From Pseudomonadota bacterium (GTDB lineage Bacteria > Pseudomonadota > Gammaproteobacteria > Acidiferrobacterales > Acidiferrobacteraceae), in the NCBI GenBank assembly GCA_021797365.1, contig JAJZZU010000158.1, forward strand, positions 1 to 6,385: a DNA stretch of 6,385 nucleotides. The letters are read 5' to 3'. Every line of letters starts with the position of its first letter. Position 1 is the first letter of the stretch. A program made the translations under genes and the position numbers. The notes beneath the pieces are model-generated. The model was not told the DNA's origin. It did not search any database and saw only the letters and a list, made by a program, of their open reading frames with translations. Shown piece after piece: positions 1-6,385 of the stretch.

Positions 1-322
1 GTATGCGATCCGCGAGGTTACCGGCGGCGCCCCCCAGGACCAACATCAGGGCCACCACGGTCAGCCGGTCGCGCCGCCCCCCGCGCGCGAGAAATATGAC
101 GATACCGGCCACAATCGCCACCGCCACGGCGATAAAAAGGATATTCTGCCAGCCGCTCGCGTTGCTCAGAAACCCGAATGCCGCCCCGCGATTGTAGACC
201 AGGACCAGGTTCAGGAAACTGGTCACATGCACGGATCCCCGCGACAGGTAGCGTACCGCCTCGGCCTTGCTCCATTGATCGAGCACAAACACCGCGACCG
301 CGATCAGGAGATAGCCCAGCAT
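1..322 (-). CDS. lspA: Lipoprotein signal peptidase (signal peptidase II), C-terminally truncated by the window edge
   Basis: LspA is an inner-membrane aspartyl protease that removes the signal peptide from diacylglyceryl-modified prolipoproteins. The reading frame gives 107 residues before the left edge; the family is about 160. A hydrophobic first helix (about 3-14) runs into LDQWSK (14-19). Next come FLNLVLVYNRGAAFGF (36-51), the conserved N-x-GAAF block with N44, a second hydrophobic helix (about 60-78), a basic loop (RGGRRDR, 80-86) and GGAAGNLADRI (97-107), the GNxxDR block. By family alignment the two catalytic aspartates (VVDF and NxAD motifs) lie beyond the edge, so activity cannot be judged here. 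The ATG overlaps the ileS stop by one base (TAATG), which suggests translational coupling. The frame stays open to the edge. Family assignment is firm. Confidence 0.95.
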   Translation of the reverse strand, partial: MLGYLLIAVAVFVLDQWSKAEAVRYLSRGSVHVTSFLNLVLVYNRGAAFGFLSNASGWQNILFIAVAVAIVAGIVIFLARGGRRDRLTVVALMLVLGGAAGNLADRI

Positions 323-3144
323 TAGGCGTACCTCCGCGCCCTTGGGCTGCCGGCAAGCATGTCGTGGCAGCGCCCACAAAGCATCGGGTGATCCGCGAAG
401 CGCCCGACCTCGGGCCTATGATGCCAGCAGCGCGCGCATTTGGCATGGGGCGAGGGTTGAACCACGATACTGAGATCCGCGCGGGTGGTCGCGACCGCGG
501 CCTCGGGGCACGATACTGCCGTATGCAGGCGGGCATCGGATGTGATGAAGAGGTAGCGCAGCTCGTCTGTCAATTCGGCAAGCCGCGCGTGCAGATCAGA
601 CCCCGCATAAAGGTCGAGCTCAGCGTCCAGCGACGACCCGACCGCCCCGCTTGCCCGCAGCCGCTCGAGCTCCGGCCCCACCGCCTGACGCAAATCGAGG
701 AGCAAGGACCAGAACGCGAGATCCGCGGGGGCGTCAGCGGAGGCCTCCATATCGTGCCAGGTATTCAGAAAGACGCTCGCGGCACGCTTGCCGGGCGCGT
801 ATCGCCACACCTCTTCGGCCGTGAAGCTCAGGATTGGCGCCATATGGCGCACCAGGACCTCGAGCATATGCCACAAAACGGTCTGCGCCGAGCGTCGCTC
901 ACGACTGGACGCGGGCGAGGTATAGAGCCGGTCTTTCAGGACATCGAGATAGAAGGCACCAAGATCGACCACGCAAAAGTGGTGCAGCCGCTGATAGACG
1001 ATATGGAACTGGAAGTCTTCATAGGCCTCGCGCAGTGACTGGTCGAGGTCGGCGGTACGCGCCAGCGCCGCGCGGTCCAGCACCAGGAGGTCCGTGGGCG
1101 TGAGTGCATCGCAGTCGGGATCGAACCCGGCGAGGTTGGCGAGCAGGTAGCGCGCAGTGTTCCGCAACCGCCGGTAGGCCTCGGTGATACGCTTTAGGAT
1201 CTCCGGCGACAGCGACATCTCGGCGCGATAATCGGTGGCCGCGATCCATAGCCGCAAGACATCGGCCCCCAGGGTCTTTGTGATCTCCTGGGGCTCTATG
1301 CCGTTGCCGCGGGATTTCGCCATCTTCTGTCCCTGGGCATCGACCGTGAATCCGTGCGTCAGCACCGCCTTGTAAGGGGGCTCACCGGAATCCGCAACCG
1401 AAGTGAGGAGGGATGACTGAAACCAGCCACGATGCTGATCGGAGCCCTCCAGATAGAGGTCGGCGGGATGCGCGAGATCCGGCCGCACGGCGAGCACGCA
1501 GGCATGCGTGGAACCGGAGTCGAACCACACATCCAGGACATCGCGCACCGCCTCGTAATCCGCAGCCTCGGCGCCGAGCCATGCCGAGACCGGGCGCTCG
1601 AACCAACCGTCCACGCCCTCGACCTCGACTACGCGCGCGACCTCCTCCAGGAGCGCATCGGTGCGCGGATGGAGTTCGCCGGTCTCTTTGTGCAGGAAAA
1701 ATGGGATGGGCACGCCCCACACGCGCTGACGCGAGATGCACCAGTCGGGGCGGCCGGCGACCATCTGCGCGATGCGCTGCTCCCCCCAGCCCGGCATCCA
1801 GCGCACCCGACCGATGGCTGCAAGCGCATCGCCGCGCAGGTTCGCGGCATCAAGCGAGATGAACCACTGGGCGGTGGCCCGGAAGATGATCGGCGTCTTG
1901 TGGCGCCAGCAGTGCGGATAGCTGTGCGTAATGGTGTCCACGGCCCACAGCGCCCCGCGCTCGCGCAGCACATCGACCAGGCGCTGCGAGGCCTCGGCGA
2001 CGCCAAGGCCCTCCACGAACGGTGTGCCGGGCAGGAATCGGCCATCCGCGCCGACCGGGCCCTCGACCGGCAGGACCTCGCCGCTTCCGCGCCCATAGGC
2101 ACGCGCCGCCTGATAATCCTCTTCGCCATGAGCGGGCGCGATATGCACAAGCCCGGTGCCGGCCTCGGTGGTGACATGCGCACCCTCGATCACGGGCAGC
2201 GAGCGGTCCAGAAACGGGTGGCGTAACCGCAAACCGGTGAGCGCCGACCCGCGAACATCAAGTCCGGTCGGCGTATTCGCAAATCCATAGCGCGCCGCGA
2301 CCACGTCGGCCAATTCCTCGGCCACCAACCAGTAATCGCTGCCGGCCGACAGGATACGGTAGACGATCCCGCCATGCACCGCCACCGCGCGATTGGCCGG
2401 CAACGTCCAGGGGGTCGTCGTCCAGATCGGCAGATGCACCGCACCAGGACGCGCCGGGACGCCCACACGCCGCCAGAAGTCGCCGGTGTCGATCACCGCG
2501 AACGGTACGTCCACGGCCAGCGAGCGGTGCTCGGCATAGTCGACCTCGGCCTCGGCCAGGGCCGATCGGCAATCGAGACACCAATGCACCGGCTTTTCAC
2601 TGCGGTAGACGTGGCCGCGCGCGCGGATGCGCGCGAGCTCACGCACGATACCGGCCTCGAACCCGAAATCCATGGTGAGATAGGGGTGCGCGAAGTCCCC
2701 GAACACGCCTAAGCGGACGAAGTCGCGTTTCTGGCCGGCCACCTGCTTGGCGGCATAGTCACGGCACGCCTTACGGAAGGCGCGGGCGTCGACATCACGC
2801 CCGCAACGTCCCACGGTCTTCTCCACGGCGAGCTCGATCGGCAGGCCATGGCAATCCCAGCCCGGGACATAAGGGGCATCGAAGCCGGCCAGACCCTTGG
2901 CCTTGACGATGATATCCTTCAGGACCTTGTTCACCGCATGTCCGAGATGGATGGCGCCGTTGGCATAGGGCGGGCCATCGTGCAAGACATAGCGCGGGTG
3001 GCGCGCGTGATAGGCGCGCAGCTGTTCATAGAGACCGAGCGCCTCCCAGTCCTTGATCTGCTCGGGTTCGCGCGCGGGCAGACTCCCGCGCATCGGGAAA
3101 TCCGTATGCGGCAGATTGAGGGTGTCTTTGTAGTCCGCCGTCAT
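322..3144 (-). CDS. ileS: Isoleucyl-tRNA synthetase (class I, bacterial type with C-terminal zinc finger)
   Basis: This cytoplasmic enzyme charges tRNA-Ile with isoleucine using ATP and edits misactivated valine. At 940 residues it is full length (E. coli about 938). The N-terminus [20 protein letters not shown] closely resembles E. coli IleRS and supports the start. The class I signature [13 protein letters not shown] (57-69) carries the HIGH motif as HLGH (66-69). The CP1 editing domain shows [11 protein letters not shown] (241-251) and [16 protein letters not shown] (329-344), with D343 aligning to the editing aspartate. [15 protein letters not shown] (467-481) is typical of the family. 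The KMSKS loop reads KMAKS (607-611), a Ser-to-Ala variant. The anticodon-binding region follows, then a C-terminal zinc site with C903, C906, C923 and C926. The start overlaps the ribF stop by four bases (ATGA). Its own Shine-Dalgarno is weak (AGGA only two bases before ATG), so translation probably depends on coupling to ribF. Confidence 0.98.
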   Translation of the reverse strand: MTADYKDTLNLPHTDFPMRGSLPAREPEQIKDWEALGLYEQLRAYHARHPRYVLHDGPPYANGAIHLGHAVNKVLKDIIVKAKGLAGFDAPYVPGWDCHGLPIELAVEKTVGRCGRDVDARAFRKACRDYAAKQVAGQKRDFVRLGVFGDFAHPYLTMDFGFEAGIVRELARIRARGHVYRSEKPVHWCLDCRSALAEAEVDYAEHRSLAVDVPFAVIDTGDFWRRVGVPARPGAVHLPIWTTTPWTLPANRAVAVHGGIVYRILSAGSDYWLVAEELADVVAARYGFANTPTGLDVRGSALTGLRLRHPFLDRSLPVIEGAHVTTEAGTGLVHIAPAHGEEDYQAARAYGRGSGEVLPVEGPVGADGRFLPGTPFVEGLGVAEASQRLVDVLRERGALWAVDTITHSYPHCWRHKTPIIFRATAQWFISLDAANLRGDALAAIGRVRWMPGWGEQRIAQMVAGRPDWCISRQRVWGVPIPFFLHKETGELHPRTDALLEEVARVVEVEGVDGWFERPVSAWLGAEAADYEAVRDVLDVWFDSGSTHACVLAVRPDLAHPADLYLEGSDQHRGWFQSSLLTSVADSGEPPYKAVLTHGFTVDAQGQKMAKSRGNGIEPQEITKTLGADVLRLWIAATDYRAEMSLSPEILKRITEAYRRLRNTARYLLANLAGFDPDCDALTPTDLLVLDRAALARTADLDQSLREAYEDFQFHIVYQRLHHFCVVDLGAFYLDVLKDRLYTSPASSRERRSAQTVLWHMLEVLVRHMAPILSFTAEEVWRYAPGKRAASVFLNTWHDMEASADAPADLAFWSLLLDLRQAVGPELERLRASGAVGSSLDAELDLYAGSDLHARLAELTDELRYLFITSDARLHTAVSCPEAAVATTRADLSIVVQPSPHAKCARCWHHRPEVGRFADHPMLCGRCHDMLAGSPRARRYA
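330..335 (-). promoter_or_regulatory. Ribosome binding site of lspA
   Basis: Minus-strand GGAGGT lies 7 bases before the lspA ATG, inside the last codons of ileS. This is the strongest Shine-Dalgarno match in the window and supports the ATG at 322-320 as the true start. Confidence 0.8.
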
Positions 3145-4082
3145 GGTCCTATCATTCCCCGATTGGCAAAAAAGCTGCGTGCGCAGGCGCGGTCGTGCTC
3201 AATCTGCGCGGTGAGCGCCTCCAGGGACGGAAACCTGCGCTCCTCGCGCAGGCGCTCAAGAAAGCCTACCCGCAGCCGTTGCCCGTACAGATCGCCGGCG
3301 AAATCCAGCAAATGGACCTCGAGCAGTACGCGTCCGCCGCCCACCGTCGGACGCCGCCCGGCGTTGGCGATACCGGCATAAACACGTCCGTTTTCGGTGC
3401 GCGCCGTGACCGCAAACACCCCCGCCACCGGCGGTGGGTCCGGCATGAGGACATTGGCGGTGGGAAACCCCAGAAGGCGCCCGCGGGCATCGCCCGCCAC
3501 CACCCGCCCCTCATAATGGTAAGGGGCTCCGATGAGCCGTTCGGCCTCGCGCATGTCGCCACGCGCCAGGGCGTTACGCAGTCGCGTGCTGCTGACCCGT
3601 TGGCCGGTCTCGCTCAAGGTCCCCGTGGACTCGACAAAAAATCCGTGACGCCCCCCGGCGGCCTTGAGCATCGCAAAGTCGCCGGCCCGTCCGGCCCCGA
3701 ACCGGAAATCGTCGCCGATGACAAGCCCGCGCGCGGCGAGCGCCCCGGCCAGGATATCCTCGATGAAATCCACGGCCGGCAGGGTGGCAAGCCGCTCATC
3801 AAACCGCAACACCATGGCGTAATCGACGCCGGCATCGCGCAACGCCGCAAGCTTCGCCGACAGCCGCATGAGTCGCGTGCGCGGTTCGCCACGCGCAAAG
3901 TATTCCTGGGGCTGCGGCTCGAACAGCATAACAAGCGAGGACGCGTCGGCAGCCCGGGCGCGCGCCTTAAGGAGCCCCACCAATTGTCGATGGCCCTGAT
4001 GAAAACCGTCGAAATTCCCGATCGTAACGACCGCCCCGCGATGACGCGGACGGACATTATAAAGCCCCCGAATACACTCCAT
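3141..4082 (-). CDS. ribF: Bifunctional riboflavin kinase / FMN adenylyltransferase (FAD synthetase)
   Basis: RibF phosphorylates riboflavin to FMN and then adenylylates FMN to FAD in the cytoplasm. At 313 residues it has the usual bacterial two-domain length. The N-terminal nucleotidyltransferase domain has [12 protein letters not shown] (20-31) with the HxGH-type motif at 28-31, then [16 protein letters not shown] (121-136) and the SSTRLR block (164-169). The C-terminal riboflavin kinase domain has GFPTAN (205-210), including the PTAN motif, NAGRRPT (240-246) and LLEVHLLDF (253-261), where E255 aligns with the catalytic glutamate. The start [10 protein letters not shown] resembles E. coli RibF. 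An in-frame TAA lies ten codons upstream with no other usable start between, so the ATG is well bounded. No clear Shine-Dalgarno is visible. The stop overlaps the ileS start by four bases. No FMN riboswitch is apparent upstream. Confidence 0.97.
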   Translation of the reverse strand: MECIRGLYNVRPRHRGAVVTIGNFDGFHQGHRQLVGLLKARARAADASSLVMLFEPQPQEYFARGEPRTRLMRLSAKLAALRDAGVDYAMVLRFDERLATLPAVDFIEDILAGALAARGLVIGDDFRFGAGRAGDFAMLKAAGGRHGFFVESTGTLSETGQRVSSTRLRNALARGDMREAERLIGAPYHYEGRVVAGDARGRLLGFPTANVLMPDPPPVAGVFAVTARTENGRVYAGIANAGRRPTVGGGRVLLEVHLLDFAGDLYGQRLRVGFLERLREERRFPSLEALTAQIEHDRACARSFFANRGMIGP

Positions 4083-4106
4083 GCCGGCGCTAACCGAAAG
4101 CCGAAA

Positions 4107-4135
4107 AGCTTAACGCATTGCACCGGTGCGGTCCA
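4107..4135 (-). promoter_or_regulatory. Weak candidate sigma70 promoter before ribF, with a palindrome in its spacer
   Basis: The 126-bp gap between the DUF2203-like gene and ribF (4083-4208) is the only break in the leftward gene series. On the minus strand it holds TGGACC (4135-4130, 4/6 to TTGACA), a 17-bp spacer and TAAGCT (4112-4107, matching TAnnnT). Transcription would begin near 4100, leaving a leader of about 18 bases before the ribF ATG. The spacer contains the perfect 10-bp palindrome GCACCGGTGC (4120-4129). The hexamers are weak, so this could be chance. I see no hairpin followed by a T-run that would act as a terminator, and no riboswitch-like structure in the rest of the gap. 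Confidence 0.25.
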
Positions 4136-4208
4136 GGCGTGCCCCGCCCGTCCGCCTCATAGCCATGCCTCGGCCGGCCTAAGCCCGCATCGACCCACCG
4201 AGGCACTA

Positions 4209-4616
4209 CTAACAGGCCCAATCCGGATCCAACTCCTCGATCACCTCCCGCAACGGACGGCGGGTGGCGTAATCCTCGCAGTAGCTGTGGTAGTAGGCGA
4301 GCCGCAGCTCCGGGAAACGCCAGCAGAGATAGCCGTCTCCCGTGTCGAAGTCCACGAGCCACAGGCCCTTCACGACCACGCCCAGGCGCTCCATCTTCGC
4401 CACCCAGCGCTTCACAATGCACTCGTAATCCTCTTCCGCCTCATAGAGCGCCCCACTGTCCGGGGGCAGCGTCGACAACAGGCGGCGTACGGGCTCGAGC
4501 TCGCGGTAGGCGCCATAGGTGATATGCCGCACCAACGGAAAGAGCTCCTCGGCCTCCGCAAGGGTAAAGACGCGCGGGTCCCCTGGTGAGCCGATCTGCC
4601 AAATCGCCGCCGTCAT
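4209..4616 (-). CDS. DUF2203-like conserved protein of unknown function
   Basis: This 135-residue soluble protein has no signal peptide or membrane segment. I recognise it from memory as resembling the DUF2203 family (usually about 120-130 residues). An N-terminal FTLAEAEELFPLVR block (17-30) leads into a charged helical stretch (about 31-77). Then comes the family-like core LGVVVKGLWLVDF (78-90), GYLCWRFPELRLAYYH (95-110) and a final YATRRPL (116-122), which fits the usual G-x-RRPL ending. No catalytic motif or metal site is evident apart from scattered H110, C98, C113 and C135, and the function is unknown. Its ATG overlaps the murJ stop by four bases, with GAGG four bases upstream, so it is co-transcribed with and probably coupled to murJ. 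The gene ends with tandem stops (TAG TAG). Coding status is strongly supported by packing and family resemblance; the family name is a recollection, not a search result. Confidence 0.8.
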   Translation of the reverse strand: MTAAIWQIGSPGDPRVFTLAEAEELFPLVRHITYGAYRELEPVRRLLSTLPPDSGALYEAEEDYECIVKRWVAKMERLGVVVKGLWLVDFDTGDGYLCWRFPELRLAYYHSYCEDYATRRPLREVIEELDPDWAC

Positions 4617-6181
4617 ACGTCCTCATTCGCCCCAATCGACTGCAACCGTAACGCCTGGGGGCGGCCCCCCAAAAGCCACATCACTGTACCATACACGGTA
4701 AGTCCCGCCGCAATCCACGCCCCCAGCACCACCGCCCGATGCCCCCCCGGTGCCGTGAAGAACGCCCGGGATACATGATGCGCCGGCCACAGCAGCAGCA
4801 CCATGGCCAAGCTCGCGCCGCCGACCTGGACCCATAAGCGCCGCCAGCCGGGGCCCGGCTGATAGATCTCTTCGCGACGCAGACCGCGATACAGGAGATA
4901 GGCGTTCAGTATGCCCGACAGCGAGGTGGCGAGCGCCAGACCCGCGTGGGCCAGCGGCCAGATCAGCGCGACATTGAAGCCCATATTGGCGATCAGCGCG
5001 ATCGTGCCGATCTTCACCGGGGTGCGGGTGTCCTGGCGCGCATAGTAGCCGGGGGCCAGGACCTTGATCAGCAGGAAGGCCGGCAGGCCGACGGCGAACG
5101 CCACCAGGGCGCGTCCGGTCATGGCGGCATCGAAGGCGGTGAAGGCCCCGTAGCGGTATAACGTCACGATGATGGGCATGGACAGGACCATCAGCGCGGC
5201 GGCCGCCGGGACGGCGATGATCACCACCCAGCGCAAGGCCCAGTCCAGGGCATGCCCGAACTCCTCGGATGAGGCCTTTACGTGCTTTGCCGACAGGTGC
5301 GGCAGGATCACGGTGCCCAACGCCACGCCGAATATCCCCAAGGGAAACTCGAGCAGGCGATTGGCGAAATAAAGCCACGAGATGCTCCCGGTCACGAGAA
5401 ACGAGGCCAGCATGGTATCGACCACGAGGTTGATCTGGGCGATGGACGACCCGAAGATGCCAGGCACCATGAGCTGGAACACGCGGCGCACGCCCGGATG
5501 ACGAAACGAGAAGTGGGGGCGCGGTAGAAAACCGATGCGCCGGAGAAACGGGATCTGGAACAGGAGCTGCAAGATGCCGCCCATGAACACCCCCCATGCG
5601 ACCGTGACCGCCGGGGCCCTGCTATGGGGGGCGATCACGCCGGCGGCGACGATGAGGCTCAGATTGAGGAGCACCGGGGTAAAGGCCGCCGCCGCGAACC
5701 GCCCGCGGGTGTTCAGGATGCCGGCGGCCATGGCCACAAGCGAGATGAAAAAGAGATAAGGAAAGGTGATGCGCAAAAGGCGCACCGCCAGATGATACTT
5801 GGCGGGATTGGCGAGAAAGCCCGGCGCCAGCACCCAAATGACCACCGGCGCCGCCAGCACCCCGACTGCGGTCACCACCAGCAGGACGAGCATGAAGGTG
5901 CCGGCCATGTGATCGATGAAGGCCCGCGCCTCGTCGTCCGCCGAGGCCCCTTCCTTGTGGAGCTCGGCGGCGAACACCGGTACGAACGCCTGCGAGAACG
6001 CCCCCTCGCCGAACACGCGGCGCAGGAAGCTCGGTATGCGAAACGCCACGAAGAAGGCGTCGGCGAGCGCCGTCGTCCCGAGGAGCCGCGCGAGCAGGAT
6101 GTCACGGACAAAGCCCGTGATCCTCGACACGAATGTCATGCCCCCCGCGGCAAACAGCGAACGAATCAGGCGATTGGCCAC
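4613..6181 (-). CDS. murJ: Lipid II flippase MurJ (MviN), MOP superfamily
   Basis: MurJ moves undecaprenyl-linked peptidoglycan precursor (lipid II) across the inner membrane. At 522 residues it matches the family (E. coli about 511) and is hydrophobic throughout, as expected for about 14 membrane helices. The N-terminal block is highly typical: SRITGFVRD (19-27), ADAFFVAFRIPSFLRR (40-55) and FGEGAFSQAFVPVF (57-70). R20, R26, D41, R54 and E59 align with charged residues lining the E. coli cavity. YFANRLLEFPLGIFGVALGT (271-290) is the TM8 block with R275. APGYYARQDTRTPVK (376-390) is another family hallmark. The start is GTG. An in-frame TAA sits only nine bases upstream and a good Shine-Dalgarno precedes the GTG, so the start is nearly forced. 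It is the first gene of the leftward series and diverges from rpsT. Confidence 0.97.
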   Translation of the reverse strand: MANRLIRSLFAAGGMTFVSRITGFVRDILLARLLGTTALADAFFVAFRIPSFLRRVFGEGAFSQAFVPVFAAELHKEGASADDEARAFIDHMAGTFMLVLLVVTAVGVLAAPVVIWVLAPGFLANPAKYHLAVRLLRITFPYLFFISLVAMAAGILNTRGRFAAAAFTPVLLNLSLIVAAGVIAPHSRAPAVTVAWGVFMGGILQLLFQIPFLRRIGFLPRPHFSFRHPGVRRVFQLMVPGIFGSSIAQINLVVDTMLASFLVTGSISWLYFANRLLEFPLGIFGVALGTVILPHLSAKHVKASSEEFGHALDWALRWVVIIAVPAAAALMVLSMPIIVTLYRYGAFTAFDAAMTGRALVAFAVGLPAFLLIKVLAPGYYARQDTRTPVKIGTIALIANMGFNVALIWPLAHAGLALATSLSGILNAYLLYRGLRREEIYQPGPGWRRLWVQVGGASLAMVLLLWPAHHVSRAFFTAPGGHRAVVLGAWIAAGLTVYGTVMWLLGGRPQALRLQSIGANEDV

Positions 6182-6186
6182 CGCTT

Positions 6187-6192
6187 CTCCTT
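6187..6192 (-). promoter_or_regulatory. Ribosome binding site of murJ (fixes the GTG start)
   Basis: Minus-strand AAGGAG lies five bases before GTG at 6181-6179. An in-frame TAA at 6193-6191 overlaps this site, so no longer murJ product is possible. Confidence 0.8.
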
Positions 6193-6226
6193 AAGACCTC
6201 ATCCCTACGGCCGCGCAAAGCCCGCG

Positions 6227-6254
6227 AGTATAGCGCCCGGCACGCGCCCCACAA
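6227..6254 (-). promoter_or_regulatory. Candidate sigma70 promoter of the murJ operon
   Basis: On the minus strand TTGTGG (6254-6249, 3/6 to TTGACA) is followed after 16 bp by TATACT (6232-6227, 5/6 to TATAAT). Transcription would start near 6220 and give a leader of about 39 bases before the murJ GTG, including its Shine-Dalgarno. The -10 stands out in a very GC-rich stretch. The -35 is weak, so the exact site is uncertain. Confidence 0.5.
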
Positions 6255-6273
6255 ACGCCCGCCGTCCGCGCCA

Positions 6274-6302
6274 TTGACAAGCCCCCGGGGCCACGGCATA
6301 GT
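6274..6302 (+). promoter_or_regulatory. Candidate sigma70 promoter of rpsT
   Basis: A perfect TTGACA (6274-6279) is followed by 17 bp and CATAGT (6297-6302, 4/6 to TATAAT). The expected start near 6309 is preceded by a GC-rich discriminator (GTGCCGC). This is a feature of promoters under stringent (ppGpp) control, as expected for ribosomal protein genes, but here it is only inferred. The spacer contains CCCCGGGG (6283-6290). The predicted leader is about 32 bases and begins with a pyrimidine tract. Confidence 0.6.
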
Positions 6303-6328
6303 GTGCCGCTTTTTCCTATCCTCTTCCC

Positions 6329-6333
6329 AGGAG
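6329..6333 (+). promoter_or_regulatory. Ribosome binding site of rpsT (fixes the TTG start)
   Basis: AGGAG ends seven bases before the TTG at 6341. There is no in-frame ATG or GTG between the promoter and this position, so the Shine-Dalgarno and the family N-terminus agree on TTG. Confidence 0.75.
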
Positions 6334-6340
6334 CAGGCTT

Positions 6341-6385
6341 TTGGCGAATACAGTTCAAGCAAAGAAACGGGCGCGGCAGGCCGAG
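6341..6385 (+). CDS. rpsT: 30S ribosomal protein S20, N-terminal fragment cut by the window edge
   Basis: S20 is a small basic protein that binds 16S rRNA early in 30S assembly. Only 15 codons are present: MANTVQAKKRARQAE, reading the initiating TTG as Met. They match the family N-terminus (MANxxxAKKRxxQxE, as in E. coli), and the neighbourhood beside murJ/ribF/ileS agrees. The gene is divergent from murJ and should extend about 70 more codons beyond the window. E. coli rpsT also starts with UUG, and that weak codon takes part in autogenous translational control by S20; the same may apply here. The fragment is too short for routine ORF finding but the identity is well supported. Confidence 0.9.
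   Translation, partial: MANTVQAKKRARQAE

Noticed and set aside
18..536. 172-codon minus-strand frame across the ileS/lspA junction
   Set aside because: It is out of frame with both IleRS and LspA, whose motifs (zinc cysteines, N-x-GAAF, GNxxDR) are intact in the annotated frames.
178..1038. Open frame of 286 codons on the + strand opposite the end of ileS and start of lspA
   Set aside because: It is antisense to conserved coding sequence, low-complexity and basic, with no family resemblance. The same applies to 1432-2226 (+).
4083..4208. FMN riboswitch or rho-independent terminator before ribF
   Set aside because: The gap has no hairpin followed by a T-run and is too short and unlike the conserved multi-stem FMN riboswitch. 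Only short palindromes (GGCCGGCC at 4172-4179 and GCACCGGTGC at 4120-4129) are present.
3195..4589. Long open frame of 464 codons on the + strand, antisense to ribF and the DUF2203-like gene
   Set aside because: It lies opposite two genes supported by protein families, its translation is rich in Arg/Pro/His with no recognisable domain, and long antisense open frames are expected in GC-rich DNA.
5624..6277. Open frame of 217 codons on the + strand opposite the 5' part of murJ
   Set aside because: Its translation is Arg/Gly/His/Glu-rich without hydrophobic core patterns, and it runs antisense through the most conserved part of murJ and into the divergent promoter region.
6102..6362. 86-codon minus-strand frame overlapping the murJ start and the intergenic region
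   Set aside because: It crosses the rpsT start region and both candidate promoters, has no homology I recognise, and murJ in another frame has a clear Shine-Dalgarno and family N-terminus.
1..6385. Mobile elements, CRISPR, tRNA genes, defence or other novel systems
   Set aside because: Reading both strands showed no long direct or inverted repeats, no transposase-like or nuclease-like reading frame and no tRNA cloverleaf. Nearly every base belongs to a conserved housekeeping gene.

Overview
This window is a conserved housekeeping locus from a GC-rich bacterium, most likely a gammaproteobacterium or close relative. The evidence is the gene order, a leftward murJ–(small gene)–ribF–ileS–lspA series diverging from a rightward rpsT, together with proteobacterial-type IleRS, RibF and MurJ sequences. 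The arrangement matches the rpsT / murJ–ribF–ileS–lspA neighbourhood known from Pseudomonas and relatives; in E. coli the ribF–ileS–lspA part also lies beside rpsT. Genus and species cannot be fixed from the sequence.

Layout from right to left. Positions 6341-6385 hold the first 15 codons of rpsT (ribosomal protein S20) on the + strand, with a TTG start. The 159-bp divergent intergenic region (6182-6340) carries plausible back-to-back sigma70 promoters: TTGACA-N17-CATAGT for rpsT and TTGTGG-N16-TATACT for the leftward operon. On the minus strand follow murJ (lipid II flippase, GTG start, 6181-4613), a 135-residue DUF2203-like protein of unknown function (4616-4209), a 126-bp gap, ribF (riboflavin kinase/FMN adenylyltransferase, 4082-3141), ileS (isoleucyl-tRNA synthetase, 3144-322) and lspA (signal peptidase II, 322 to the left edge, C-terminus missing).

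The leftward genes are tightly packed. murJ/DUF2203 and ribF/ileS overlap by four bases (ATGA), and ileS/lspA overlap by one base (TAATG). The only break is the gap before ribF, which holds a weak promoter candidate and a 10-bp perfect palindrome. The gene set joins cell-envelope building (MurJ, LspA), flavin cofactor synthesis (RibF) and translation (IleRS, S20), with no single pathway in common.

I see no mobile element, CRISPR array, tRNA, rRNA, defence module or novel multi-gene system. The one under-described component is the DUF2203-like gene between murJ and ribF. The other points of interest are the conserved TTG start of rpsT, a KMAKS version of the IleRS KMSKS loop, and the two candidate regulatory regions.
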